Shown here piece by piece: positions 1 to 7,389 of a stretch of 64,000 bases of DNA (positions within the stretch are counted from its first letter, which is position 1; the number at the start of each line of letters is the position of its first letter). The position numbers were made by a program, and so were the translations under genes. The notes under the pieces are model-generated. The model had not been told where the DNA came from. It made no database searches and was given only the letters and a program-made list of their open reading frames with translations. The DNA lies in NCBI GenBank assembly GCA_963729075.1, contig CAVSMU010000006.1, positions 116,990 to 180,989 on the forward strand, in the 5' to 3' direction. Origin of the DNA: WHSW01 sp963729075 (lineage in GTDB: Bacteria > Actinomycetota > Thermoleophilia > Solirubrobacterales > 70-9).

Positions 1-103
1 GCACGGTGGCCCAGCGCTCGAGCTCGGCGATCGTCGGCTGATGCTCCCCCTCGGTGTGGCGCGACGGGGGCTTCGGGTCCGGGACCGGCCTCAGGTGCGT
101 CAC
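1..103 (-). CDS. Partial CDS, N-terminal 34 residues of an unknown protein
   Basis: An open frame starts at a GTG (103-101) on the minus strand and runs off the left edge. It reads MTHLRPVPDPKPP and then a helical stretch TIAELERWAT. Thirty-three of 34 codons end in G or C, the coding signature of this genome, which is the main support. It is divergent from the lipoprotein gene at 196, and 104-195 is the shared upstream region. No domain can be named from so short a piece. The GTG start is a guess because no strong ribosome binding site precedes it. Confidence 0.45.
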   Translation of the reverse strand, partial: MTHLRPVPDPKPPSRHTEGEHQPTIAELERWATV

Positions 104-195
104 GCGGGCGAGGTTAGCTGACGTCACGTTGCGTCAACGTATGGCCCGGGGCGGACGGGACGCGACCCTCCGATCACCGCAAAATGCAGGGACAC

Positions 196-876
196 ATGAC
201 AAGACGACTCAGCCTCGCGGCGGTGGCGTCAATCGCGCTGGCGCTGGGCGCCTGCGGAGACGAGGAGCCGATCCCCCCGCTGACGGCGCCCGAGCCGGAG
301 GCGGGCTCCGAGGCCCCCGCGACGACGGCGCCGGACGACGGCCCGAGCGCCGGCGAGGATCCCGTCCCGAAGCCGCCAGAGGACAAGCCGTCGGGCCCGG
401 CCGAGAGCGGCGCCGCCGACCCGCGCGTGACGGAGCTCGAGCGCGAGGCCGAGCGGACGGTGCGCGCCTACGTCGCGGCGCTCGACGCACGCGACGGCGA
501 GCGCGTCTGCGACTTGTTCGCACCGGGGGTCACGCTCCCGAACGATCTCGAGCTTCCCGAACGGCGTCCCGGCGGCTGCGGCCCGTCGCTCGAGGCCTCG
601 ATCGGCTACCGCGATCCCCGCGGGCTGCCGGTCTGGGAGGGCGCCGAGGTCGCGGAGATCCGCTCGGTCGAGCTCGAGGGCGGCGGCAAGGGGGCGACGG
701 TGACGGCGACCGTGATCACCCGGTTCGCGGACCGCGACGAGCCGTCGATCGAGGACGACGTCGTCTATCTGGGTCGCCTCGGAGACGGAGACGCGTGGTG
801 GGTCAGCAAGCCGAGCGCCACCCTGTATCGCGCGATCGGCGCCGAGGTCCCGCCCTCGGCGCTCACCCCGCCCTGA
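196..876 (+). CDS. Secreted lipoprotein, unknown function
   Basis: A 226-residue protein begins MTRRLSLAAVASIALALGAC, a short signal peptide ending in a lipobox (LGAC) at residues 17-20, so the mature protein should be lipid-anchored by Cys20. Residues 25-80 are a Pro/Glu/Ala-rich linker. Residues about 85-225 form a compact domain starting VTELEREAERTVRAYVAALDARDGERVCDLFAP. This looks like an NTF2/SnoaL-like alpha+beta fold, common in exported actinobacterial lipoproteins; that is inference. An ATG at 184 is also in frame, but AGGGA lies just before 196 and the signal peptide reads best from there. Confidence 0.8.
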   Translation: MTRRLSLAAVASIALALGACGDEEPIPPLTAPEPEAGSEAPATTAPDDGPSAGEDPVPKPPEDKPSGPAESGAADPRVTELEREAERTVRAYVAALDARDGERVCDLFAPGVTLPNDLELPERRPGGCGPSLEASIGYRDPRGLPVWEGAEVAEIRSVELEGGGKGATVTATVITRFADRDEPSIEDDVVYLGRLGDGDAWWVSKPSATLYRAIGAEVPPSALTPP

Positions 877-898
877 CGGTCGCGCAACCCGCCTCGAC

Positions 899-949
899 CG
901 AACTGCGTGGATCCACGCCCACCCCCCGGGCGTAAACCCACACAGTTCG
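899..949. terminator. Bidirectional terminator-like hairpin between convergent genes
   Basis: Arms CGAACTG (899-905) and CAGTTCG (943-949) pair perfectly. They are followed inward by GTGG/CCAC and then a nested CGCCC (916-920)/GGGCG (928-932) hairpin. It sits between the lipoprotein stop (876) and the mauF-like stop (988), where a shared terminator is expected. There is no long T-run on either strand. Confidence 0.5.
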
Positions 950-987
950 AAGAACCACCCGATCGCCCCCTCAGTGACGAAGGGCCA

Positions 988-2415
988 CTAGCGCGGCACC
1001 GACAGGATCCGCTGCTGCGGAGCGGTGCCGCTGATCTGGGTGACGTAGGCGCGCCGCTCGGAGAGCGCCGTCGACCAGAGCGTGTCGTGGCGTCGCGAGA
1101 GCAGCGTGCGGCCGTGCCCGCGGCCACCGACGGCGGCGAGCTTCAGCCGGTCGGCGCGCTTGGTGTTGCGGACGTAGAGCAGCGACTTGCCGTGAATCGA
1201 CGGGTTCGAGAGACCGTCGACGACCGAGCGCATCAGCGTCGTCTTGGCGCGCTTCTTGCGCTCGGCCCCGAGCAGTCGCTTGATGATCCGGTTCTCGTGC
1301 CGGGTCGCCCGCGCGTAGACCAACCGATTGCCGTCGATGCTGGGTCGGCCGAGCTGGGCGGCGCCTCCCGCGCGCCCGAGTGACCGCTCGGGCCCTGGGT
1401 TGGCGGGGTCGGCGATGTTGCGGGCGCGAAGCAGGTCCCGGCCATTCGTGCGCGCCCGCCATGCGACCCAGCGGCCGGAGATCGCCACCGCGTCGGCATC
1501 TGCGGCCGGCACTCGGCCGATCACTTCGAGGCTGGTTGCCGAGAGGACCAGGATCTCGTCGTTCAGGACCACGGCGACCCTTCCCTGGCCGGCAGCCGGA
1601 TCGTGCCCCGGGAGCGCCGTCCTGTGGCCGTCGCGGCGCAGGAAGGCCGACCCGTCGGGGCGCTCGAAGGCCAGCGCGTCGCCGGCGGGCGCGGGATCGG
1701 CGGCGGACTGCGCCTCGACGTTCGACGCCGTCGCGGGGGCGGTGACGGCGAGCGCCACGGCGGCGCCCAGGAGGGCGAGCCCGTCCCCAACGCGGAAACC
1801 CCGGTAGATCGCCGGGCGGCCCGCCATCGCCTCCGTGACCCGGATGCCCGCCGGCCGGTCGGCGATGGGCGCGACCAGCGTGATCGGCAGGGCCCGTCCG
1901 ACGGCGAACGCGAGCCCAACCGCAACGCCAACCGCCGGCTCCCCTACCGCCGCCACGATTCCGGCGAGCGCGAAGACGCCGAATGTGAGGACGAACGTGG
2001 TGAAACCGAGGCCCAGCAGGACGCCGTAGAGGCCCGCGGCGACCGGCATCGGCATCACCCGCCGCCAGTGCTCGGGAAGCTGGCGGCGGACCTGGGGCAT
2101 GATCGCGGTGCCTCGCAACTCGGCGAGCGCGGCGGCCAGGGCGAGCGCCGCGGCGAGCGCGTAGGCGAGCCGGTCGCCGGCGCCGTGGACTACCCCGCCG
2201 AGCGCGCCAAGGGCGCCGAACGTCACGACGCCGCCGACGAGCGCGCCGAGTGTGAACGTGAGACAGGCCGCCAGCGTGGTCGAGCGCCCCCCGGTGTGCC
2301 CGACGGGCCCGATCGTCTCGATCATCGAGAAGCCGCACGGCGACCAGGTCCCGGTCAGCCCGGCGAGGAAGGCGGCGGCAGCGAGTGTGAGCTCGAGGCC
2401 GTCCACGCTCAACAC
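988..2415 (-). CDS. MauF/CcdA-like membrane protein fused to a C-terminal propeller-like domain
   Basis: The protein has 475 residues. Residues 1-240 are a multi-pass DsbD/CcdA-type membrane domain with the motif WSPCGFSM (Cys27) and a second Cys51, as in the methylamine-utilisation protein MauF, which is thought to move reducing equivalents across the membrane. Residues about 245-475 are soluble, with repeats of the type DGNRLVYAR, GKSLLYVR and ERRAYVTQ, resembling blades of a beta-propeller. Standard MauF lacks this second domain. The GTG start (2415) overlaps the stop of the upstream Cys-rich gene by seven bases, so translation is probably coupled. Fold assignments are by eye. Confidence 0.7.
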   Translation of the reverse strand: MLSVDGLELTLAAAAFLAGLTGTWSPCGFSMIETIGPVGHTGGRSTTLAACLTFTLGALVGGVVTFGALGALGGVVHGAGDRLAYALAAALALAAALAELRGTAIMPQVRRQLPEHWRRVMPMPVAAGLYGVLLGLGFTTFVLTFGVFALAGIVAAVGEPAVGVAVGLAFAVGRALPITLVAPIADRPAGIRVTEAMAGRPAIYRGFRVGDGLALLGAAVALAVTAPATASNVEAQSAADPAPAGDALAFERPDGSAFLRRDGHRTALPGHDPAAGQGRVAVVLNDEILVLSATSLEVIGRVPAADADAVAISGRWVAWRARTNGRDLLRARNIADPANPGPERSLGRAGGAAQLGRPSIDGNRLVYARATRHENRIIKRLLGAERKKRAKTTLMRSVVDGLSNPSIHGKSLLYVRNTKRADRLKLAAVGGRGHGRTLLSRRHDTLWSTALSERRAYVTQISGTAPQQRILSVPR

Positions 2416-2990
2416 GGCACCTTGGTCTGGAAGTACATGACGCAGAAGACCTTGCGGCCCCGGTAGCAGTAGCCCTCGAGCGCCTCGTCGCCGTTGATCC
2501 GCGTGTCGTGGTGCGCGCAGCAGTCGACGAGCTTTCGCACGTGCCCGCTGCAGCAGCGGTACCAGCCGCCGTCGACCGTGGTCGGAAAGCCGTACCGGTG
2601 CCCTGTCTCGTCACAGACCTTGGTTCGTGGCGCCGGCGGGAGCGGGCGGCCGTCGGGATCCCGGAGGACGTCGCCATGCTCGTTGACCGGCTCGCCCCTG
2701 CGGTTGACGCGCCGGCCCAGGTTGTCCACCGGCTCTCCGTCCGAGGCGCGCAGCGGATACCCGCGGCCGTCGATGCGCGGCATGCCATTCGGGTGTGGAC
2801 AGGAGCCGGTGGTGTAGGTGTGGCCGCAGAAGTGGAACGCATCGGCCTCGCCGGGCTTCACCGCCCTTGCCACCAGCCCGCCGGCGGCGATCGCGGTCAC
2901 CGCACCGCCGACACGTGCAAGGAAGCCGCGTCGGGACGTATCGGCCGCGAGCGAGTCCAGCGCCCGCGAGACTCGGTTGCGCTCAGACAC
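2409..2990 (-). CDS. Tat-exported ten-cysteine protein resembling methylamine dehydrogenase light chain
   Basis: A 193-residue protein. Residues 18-45 form a twin-arginine signal (TSRRGFLARV plus a hydrophobic stretch). The mature part holds ten cysteines (55, 64, 126, 146, 147, 157, 158, 175, 183, 193), including CC pairs at 146-147 and 157-158. By eye the region from Trp143 (GGWYRCC) through LVDCC to VFC resembles the disulfide-rich MauA fold. Only one Trp remains in the mature protein, and the site matching the second Trp of the tryptophan tryptophylquinone cofactor appears to be Phe182. The GTG start at 2990 is preceded by GGAG (3000-2997) and overlaps the upstream gene by eight bases. 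Confidence 0.7.
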   Translation of the reverse strand: MSERNRVSRALDSLAADTSRRGFLARVGGAVTAIAAGGLVARAVKPGEADAFHFCGHTYTTGSCPHPNGMPRIDGRGYPLRASDGEPVDNLGRRVNRRGEPVNEHGDVLRDPDGRPLPPAPRTKVCDETGHRYGFPTTVDGGWYRCCSGHVRKLVDCCAHHDTRINGDEALEGYCYRGRKVFCVMYFQTKVPC

Positions 2991-3883
2991 CCACCGCTCC
3001 GGCGACGTAACGCTCGGCCCGGCGACGCTCGGCGGCGGCCAGCACGCTCTCGAGCTGAGCGAGGTTGTTGAAGGTTCCCTTCGCCAGCACCAGCCCCTCG
3101 AGGTCGAAGGCGACCGCGAACGGGCTCCCCGGTATCCCGAGCTCGGTCCAGACGCCCGCCTCCGCGGCCTCCTCGAACGTCCTGACGGCGATCGACGGCT
3201 CGCTCGCGAGCGTCGCGATCGACGGCTCGAGCGCCCGGCAGACGTGACAGCCCGCGGATGTGAACACGGCGAGCGCGAGCCTGGCATCGGGCGCCGGGTC
3301 GAAGCGTGAGATCGCCGCGCTGCGCGAGCCGAGGGCCGGGCCCTCCTCTGGGATCTCGAGGGCGGCCTCCGGGCCGAGTCGAAGCCTGAGCATCCCGACC
3401 TCGCGGGCCAGCGCGAGCACCGCGACCGCGAGACCGGCGCACACCAGCAGCGCGAGCCCGAGACCGAGGCCCAGCCACTCGTCGGTGCTCAGATCACCCT
3501 CCGGCAGCAGCGGGAGAGCGGCGAAGGCGACGGCGAGGATCGCGTTGCGGCCCACGGCCGCCCAGCTCACCCTCGACCGGGCGCCGAAGCACGCGCACGG
3601 CGCTCCCGCGCGCCCGCGCAGGATCGCGCCGACCATCGTCGCGGCGAACAGCGCCATGAGCGCCGCCGCGAGCAGTGCCGCGGTCGTCGAGCCGGCGATC
3701 ACGCCGGCGGCGAGACCGAGCTCGGTGACGATCAGCAGCGCCCAGGCAACGACCTGCGCACGGGCGCCCCGCGACGCCGAAGGTCGCCATCGCGGCGCGG
3801 CTCGACGCGGGGCTGGCGAGCTTCGCGAGGCTCGCCCCGGCCAGAACCCCACCGAGGACCAATCGCGCCGCCACCTCGAGCAC
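2983..3883 (-). CDS. MauE/DoxX-type membrane protein fused to a MauD-like thioredoxin domain (frameshifted)
   Basis: The gene starts at GTG 3883 with MLEVAARLVLGGVLAGASLA, the first membrane segment of MauE/DoxX proteins. It shifts frame near the GGGG run at about 3767-3771 and continues as ARAQVVAWALLIVTELG to the stop at 2983. Four membrane segments and the MauE-type motif GAPCACFG follow. After a linker comes a thioredoxin-like domain with the active-site motif CHVC and a cis-Pro-like GIPGSPF. In methylamine users MauE and MauD are separate proteins that export and disulfide-fold the light chain; here one chain would do both, next to its probable substrate. The frameshift may be real or a homopolymer error. 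Reading only from 3852 would lose the first membrane helix. Confidence 0.7.
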
Positions 3884-3915
3884 GCCGCAACGCTACCAGC
3901 GACTGCGATGTACTC

Positions 3916-3950
3916 GCCCGGGCGGCGCCGACGTCGGCTGCCGCCCGGGC
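3916..3950. terminator. Strong GC hairpin downstream of nadA
   Basis: Perfect 11-bp arms GCCCGGGCGGC (3916-3926) and GCCGCCCGGGC (3940-3950) enclose a 13-nt loop. On the plus strand a T-rich stretch follows (TCGTTCGTTCTT). It lies between the nadA stop (3988) and the start of the mau-like cluster, so it probably insulates the two. No U-tract exists on the nadA strand, so termination there would be hairpin-only. Confidence 0.5.
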
Positions 3951-3987
3951 TCGTTCGTTCTTACGGGCGAGGTGCTACTCGTTTGCC

Positions 3988-5022
3988 CTAGCCGATCGCG
4001 ACCATTCGCTCGATCGGCACCCGGGCGCGCTCGGCGACGTCGGCGGCGACCTTGACCTCGACCTCGAGGTCACGCAGCGAGTCGCGCACCTTGGGCAGCG
4101 TGATCATCTTCATGTACTTGCAGAACGCCATGCGGTTGGCCTCGATCAGGCGCGCCTGCGGCGCGGCCTGCTGCAGCGGATAGAGCATCCCGGTCTCGGT
4201 GGCGACGATGAACTCGCCCTCGGGATGGGCCTCGACGTGCTTCAGCATCCCCGAGGTCGAGAGCATGTGCACGCCCTCGGCGTCGACGTCACCGGAGGCG
4301 ACGTACTCCATCGCCTGGGTCGAACAGCCGCACTCGGGGTGGATCAGGAACTCCGCGCCGGGGTGCTCGGCGCGGGTGCGGACGATGTCGTCGGGGCGGA
4401 TGCCGGCGTGCACGTGACACTCGCCGTCCCACACGTGGAAGCGCCGGTAACGCTCCGGGTCCTCGGTGAGACCGGTCTCGCGGGCGACGAACGAGCCGAG
4501 CCACATGTCGGGGCCGAAGAGGATCTCGGTGTCTGGTCCGTGGGTCCGCCAGATGTGCTCGACCACGCTGACGGCGTTCGAGGAGGTGCAGCAGTAGTCG
4601 GTCTCCGCCTTGACCTCGGCCGAGGTGTTCACGTACATCACGACCACGGCGCCGGGGTGCTCCGCCTTCCAGGCGCGCAGCTGGTCGGCGTCGATCGAGT
4701 CCGAGAGGGAGCAGCCGGCATTCGGGTCGGGGATCAGGACCGTCTTGTCCGGCGAGAGGATCGAGGCGGTCTCGGCCATGAAGTGAACCCCGCAGAAGAC
4801 GATCACGTCGGCGTCGGTCGAGGCGGCGCGCCGCGACAGACCGAGCGAGTCGCCCATGTGGTCGGCGACGTCCTGGACCTCGGGCACCTGGTAGTTGTGG
4901 GCGAGGATGACCGCGTTGCGCTCCTTCGCGAGCGCGCGCACCTCCTCGGACATGCGCCGGATCTCCTCCGCAGGCAGCTCCGGATGTGTCTGGGGCTGGA
5001 CCGTCGGCAGTTCGACCGCCAT
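3988..5022 (-). CDS. nadA: Quinolinate synthase A
   Basis: A 344-residue enzyme that condenses iminoaspartate with dihydroxyacetone phosphate to quinolinate in de novo NAD synthesis, using a [4Fe-4S] cluster. The sequence shows the NadA signatures ILAHNYQVPEVQDVADHMGDS, FCGVHFMAETA, PDPNAGCSLSDS, YVNTSAEVKAETDYCCTSSNA and HPECGCSTQAMEYVASGD, which carry the cluster cysteines. The start ATG (5022) has AGGAAAGGA eight bases upstream. nadC lies 1.5 kb away on the same strand, while nadB is not in this window. Confidence 0.97.
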   Translation of the reverse strand: MAVELPTVQPQTHPELPAEEIRRMSEEVRALAKERNAVILAHNYQVPEVQDVADHMGDSLGLSRRAASTDADVIVFCGVHFMAETASILSPDKTVLIPDPNAGCSLSDSIDADQLRAWKAEHPGAVVVMYVNTSAEVKAETDYCCTSSNAVSVVEHIWRTHGPDTEILFGPDMWLGSFVARETGLTEDPERYRRFHVWDGECHVHAGIRPDDIVRTRAEHPGAEFLIHPECGCSTQAMEYVASGDVDAEGVHMLSTSGMLKHVEAHPEGEFIVATETGMLYPLQQAAPQARLIEANRMAFCKYMKMITLPKVRDSLRDLEVEVKVAADVAERARVPIERMVAIG

Positions 5023-5120
5023 CGCGATTCCTTTCCTATGTTCGCCGGTCCGTGCCAGTCCGCAGCGCTGGCCTCAAACCGGGCGAATGAACTGCGGCAC
5101 AGTTTACTGAGGTAGATCTC

Positions 5121-5978
5121 ATGCCGGAGATCCCAGAAGTCGAGATCACCACGCGCCGGCTCGGCGCGGCGCTGGCCGGCGCCGCGGTCGAGTCGACCCT
5201 GGCGCCGGGGATGGTGGCGATGAAGACCGTGACCCCCCCGCTCGACTCCCTGGTGGGCCAGACGATCGAGGGCGCGCGGCGGATCGGCAAGATGCCGGTG
5301 ATCGAGTTCGCCGGCGCCGACGGGCGCTGGGATCTGCTCGTCCACCTGATGTCGGCCGGCCGCCTGCAGGTGTTCGACAAGCGCGCGTCGCTCAAGGACC
5401 GCCGCTCGCGGGTCCTGATCCGGCTCGCCGACGGCCGGGAGCTGCGCCTGCGCGAGTTCGGGACCAAGCAGCGCGCCTGGGCCAAGCTGCTCGCCGATGG
5501 CGAGGTCGAGCGCGACGAGATGGTCGCCACGCTGGGCCCGGAGGCCTGGCCGGCGCCGCCGCTGGAGGCGCTTGCAGCGGCTGTCGATCAACCCCGACAC
5601 CTGCATCCGCTGCTTCGCGACCAGCGGGCGATCGCCGGGATCGGCCGCAGCTGGGTGGACGAGATCCTCTGGGAGGCCCGCCTGTCGCCGTTTCGGAAGG
5701 GAAGCGAGCTGACCTCGGAGGAGGTCGAGCGGCTCTACGACGGGCTCGCCGTGCTCGGTGCGGCGATCGACCACTACGAGGACGTGATCGGCGAGCAGGT
5801 GCCCGACAAGCTGCCGATGCCGTTGAAGGTCCACCGGCGCGAGGGCGAGCCGTGCCCGCGCTGTGGGACGACGATCGAGGCCGTCTACTTCGCCGAGCAC
5901 CAGACCAACTACTGCCCCGCCGAGCAGACCGGCGGCCGGGTCCTCAAGGACCGCCGCCTCTCACGGCTGCTGAAGTGA
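5121..5978 (+). CDS. Fpg/Nei-family DNA glycosylase with an altered zinc finger
   Basis: A 285-residue formamidopyrimidine-DNA glycosylase-like protein for oxidised-base repair. After Met removal the N-terminus is PEIPEVE, giving the catalytic proline and glutamates. A family-typical lysine follows in RIGKMPV. The helix-two-turn-helix region is GIGRSWVDEILWEARLSPFRKGSEL. The C-terminal zinc finger reads CPRC then YCPAEQTGG, so the usual fourth cysteine is a glutamate. Family members normally have CX2C...CX2C. The start ATG follows GAGG by seven bases. It is divergent from nadA, with 98 bases between them. Confidence 0.88.
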   Translation: MPEIPEVEITTRRLGAALAGAAVESTLAPGMVAMKTVTPPLDSLVGQTIEGARRIGKMPVIEFAGADGRWDLLVHLMSAGRLQVFDKRASLKDRRSRVLIRLADGRELRLREFGTKQRAWAKLLADGEVERDEMVATLGPEAWPAPPLEALAAAVDQPRHLHPLLRDQRAIAGIGRSWVDEILWEARLSPFRKGSELTSEEVERLYDGLAVLGAAIDHYEDVIGEQVPDKLPMPLKVHRREGEPCPRCGTTIEAVYFAEHQTNYCPAEQTGGRVLKDRRLSRLLK

Positions 5979-5985
5979 CGGCGTC

Positions 5986-6507
5986 TCAGCGCCGCAGCAG
6001 CCGGCGGGTGATCGCCTGGCCGATGGTCAGCGGATGGTTGAACACGGTCGCGATCCGTCCCCTGAGGCTCAGTGGGTCGTGGGCGATCCCGAGCTGGCGC
6101 AGGATCGTCGCCGCGTCGAAGTAGACGCGCTCGCAGACCAGCCTCTCGTCCTCGAACAGAAACAGGGCGCAGAAGCGCATCTCGAACTCGCGCCCGGTCG
6201 GCGGCAGCCCGCGGAAGGGACCCAGGTGGGTTCCGTAGAGCATCGCTTCGACGATCACGGCGTCGTCAGCGTGGTGGAGGGCGATCAGCTCGTTGCGCTG
6301 ATCCGGGAACGCGGCGCGGGTCTCCTCGAAGTAGGCGGCCACCTCGCGGCGCCCGTCATGGACGTCGCCGGTCGCGATCAGCTCGTAGCGCGGGTGATCG
6401 AAGGTGCCGAGGGTGACGTCGAACTGGTGCCGGTTCTCGGACTCCATGTGCTCGATGACGGTCGTCTCCCGCTTCTCGCGCACCGCCTTCGCCGGCCCGG
6501 TCGCCAT
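5986..6507 (-). CDS. SnoaL/NTF2-like polyketide-cyclase-fold protein
   Basis: A 173-residue protein with the ester-cyclase SnoaL pattern: ENRHQFDVTLGTFDHPRYELIATGDVHDG, then AYFEETRAAFPDQRNELIALHHADDAVIVEAMLYGTHLG and a C-terminal FEDERLVCERVYFDAATILRQLG. Such proteins are small alpha+beta barrels with varied or unknown activities. It is convergent with the fpg gene (stop 5978). The nadC stop lies 45 bases downstream on the same strand. The substrate cannot be told from the sequence. Confidence 0.8.
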   Translation of the reverse strand: MATGPAKAVREKRETTVIEHMESENRHQFDVTLGTFDHPRYELIATGDVHDGRREVAAYFEETRAAFPDQRNELIALHHADDAVIVEAMLYGTHLGPFRGLPPTGREFEMRFCALFLFEDERLVCERVYFDAATILRQLGIAHDPLSLRGRIATVFNHPLTIGQAITRRLLRR

Positions 6508-6552
6508 CCGCGCTGAGCCTATCCCCTCGAGTCGCCAACGGCGAGCGCGCGC

Positions 6553-7389
6553 TCAGGCCGGGTCCAGCAGCAGGCTGAGGTCGAGCGCGGGCGCGGAGTG
6601 CGTGAGCGCCCCGACCGAGATCATGCCGACCCCGGTCGCCGCGATCTCGGCGACGTTGTCCAGCGTCACTCCCCCCGATGCCTCCAGCTCCGTGCTGCCA
6701 CCGGAGGCGTCGCGAGCGGCGACGGCCTCGCGCAAGTCGGCGACGCCCATGTTGTCGAGCAGCAGCCGGTCGGCGCCCGACTCCAGGCCGGCGCGCACCT
6801 CGGCCAGGGTCCTGCACTCGACCTCGACCGCCATGCCCGGCTGCGCCTCTAGCGCTGCGGCGACGGCCGGCGCCAGGCCGCCGGCGAGCGCGATGTGGTT
6901 CTCCTTGATCAGGATCGCGTCGTCGAGGCCGAGGCGGTGGTTGCGGCCACCGCCGGCGGCCACCGCGCTCTTCTCGAGCGCCCGCAGCCCCGGGGTCGTC
7001 TTGCGGGTGTCGAGAATCACGACATCGTGCGGGCGGGCGAGCTCGGCGAAGCGGGCGGTCAGGGTGGCGATCCCCGACAGGTGTGCGAGGAAGTTGAGCG
7101 CGGTGCGTTCCGCGGTCAACAGCGCTCGCGCGGGACCCGCGACGATCGCCACGTCCGCGGGCACGTCGTCGCGCCATTCGCCTTCGATCACGAGCCGGTC
7201 GACGCCCTGCGCGCCGCTCTGGGCGAACGCCTCGGCCGCGGCGTCGAGCCCGAACAGCACCCCCTGCTGCTTCTGGACGATCCGCGCCCGGGCCCGTGCC
7301 GACGCGGGCACGACCGCCTCGGAGGTCACGTCCCCGGCCCCGACGTCCTCGGCCAGCGCCCGGGCCACGAGCGCCGAGAGCTCCTCCAT
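6553..7389 (-). CDS. nadC: Nicotinate-nucleotide pyrophosphorylase (quinolinate phosphoribosyltransferase)
   Basis: A 278-residue enzyme converting quinolinate and PRPP to nicotinate mononucleotide, the step after NadA. Family motifs include LTAERTALNFLAHLSGIAT, DTRKTTPGLRALEK, NHRLGLDDAILIKENH, VEVEC, DRLLLDNM and ELEASGGV, with the C-terminal VGALTHSAPALDLSL. The ATG (7389) shares one base with the TGA of the upstream FIST gene (TGATG), so the two are very likely translated from one message. Confidence 0.96.
   Translation of the reverse strand: MEELSALVARALAEDVGAGDVTSEAVVPASARARARIVQKQQGVLFGLDAAAEAFAQSGAQGVDRLVIEGEWRDDVPADVAIVAGPARALLTAERTALNFLAHLSGIATLTARFAELARPHDVVILDTRKTTPGLRALEKSAVAAGGGRNHRLGLDDAILIKENHIALAGGLAPAVAAALEAQPGMAVEVECRTLAEVRAGLESGADRLLLDNMGVADLREAVAARDASGGSTELEASGGVTLDNVAEIAATGVGMISVGALTHSAPALDLSLLLDPA

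Noticed and set aside
988..3883. Calling the cluster a methylamine dehydrogenase operon
   Set aside because: No heavy-chain, amicyanin or MauG gene is seen, and the TTQ tryptophan pair is incomplete.
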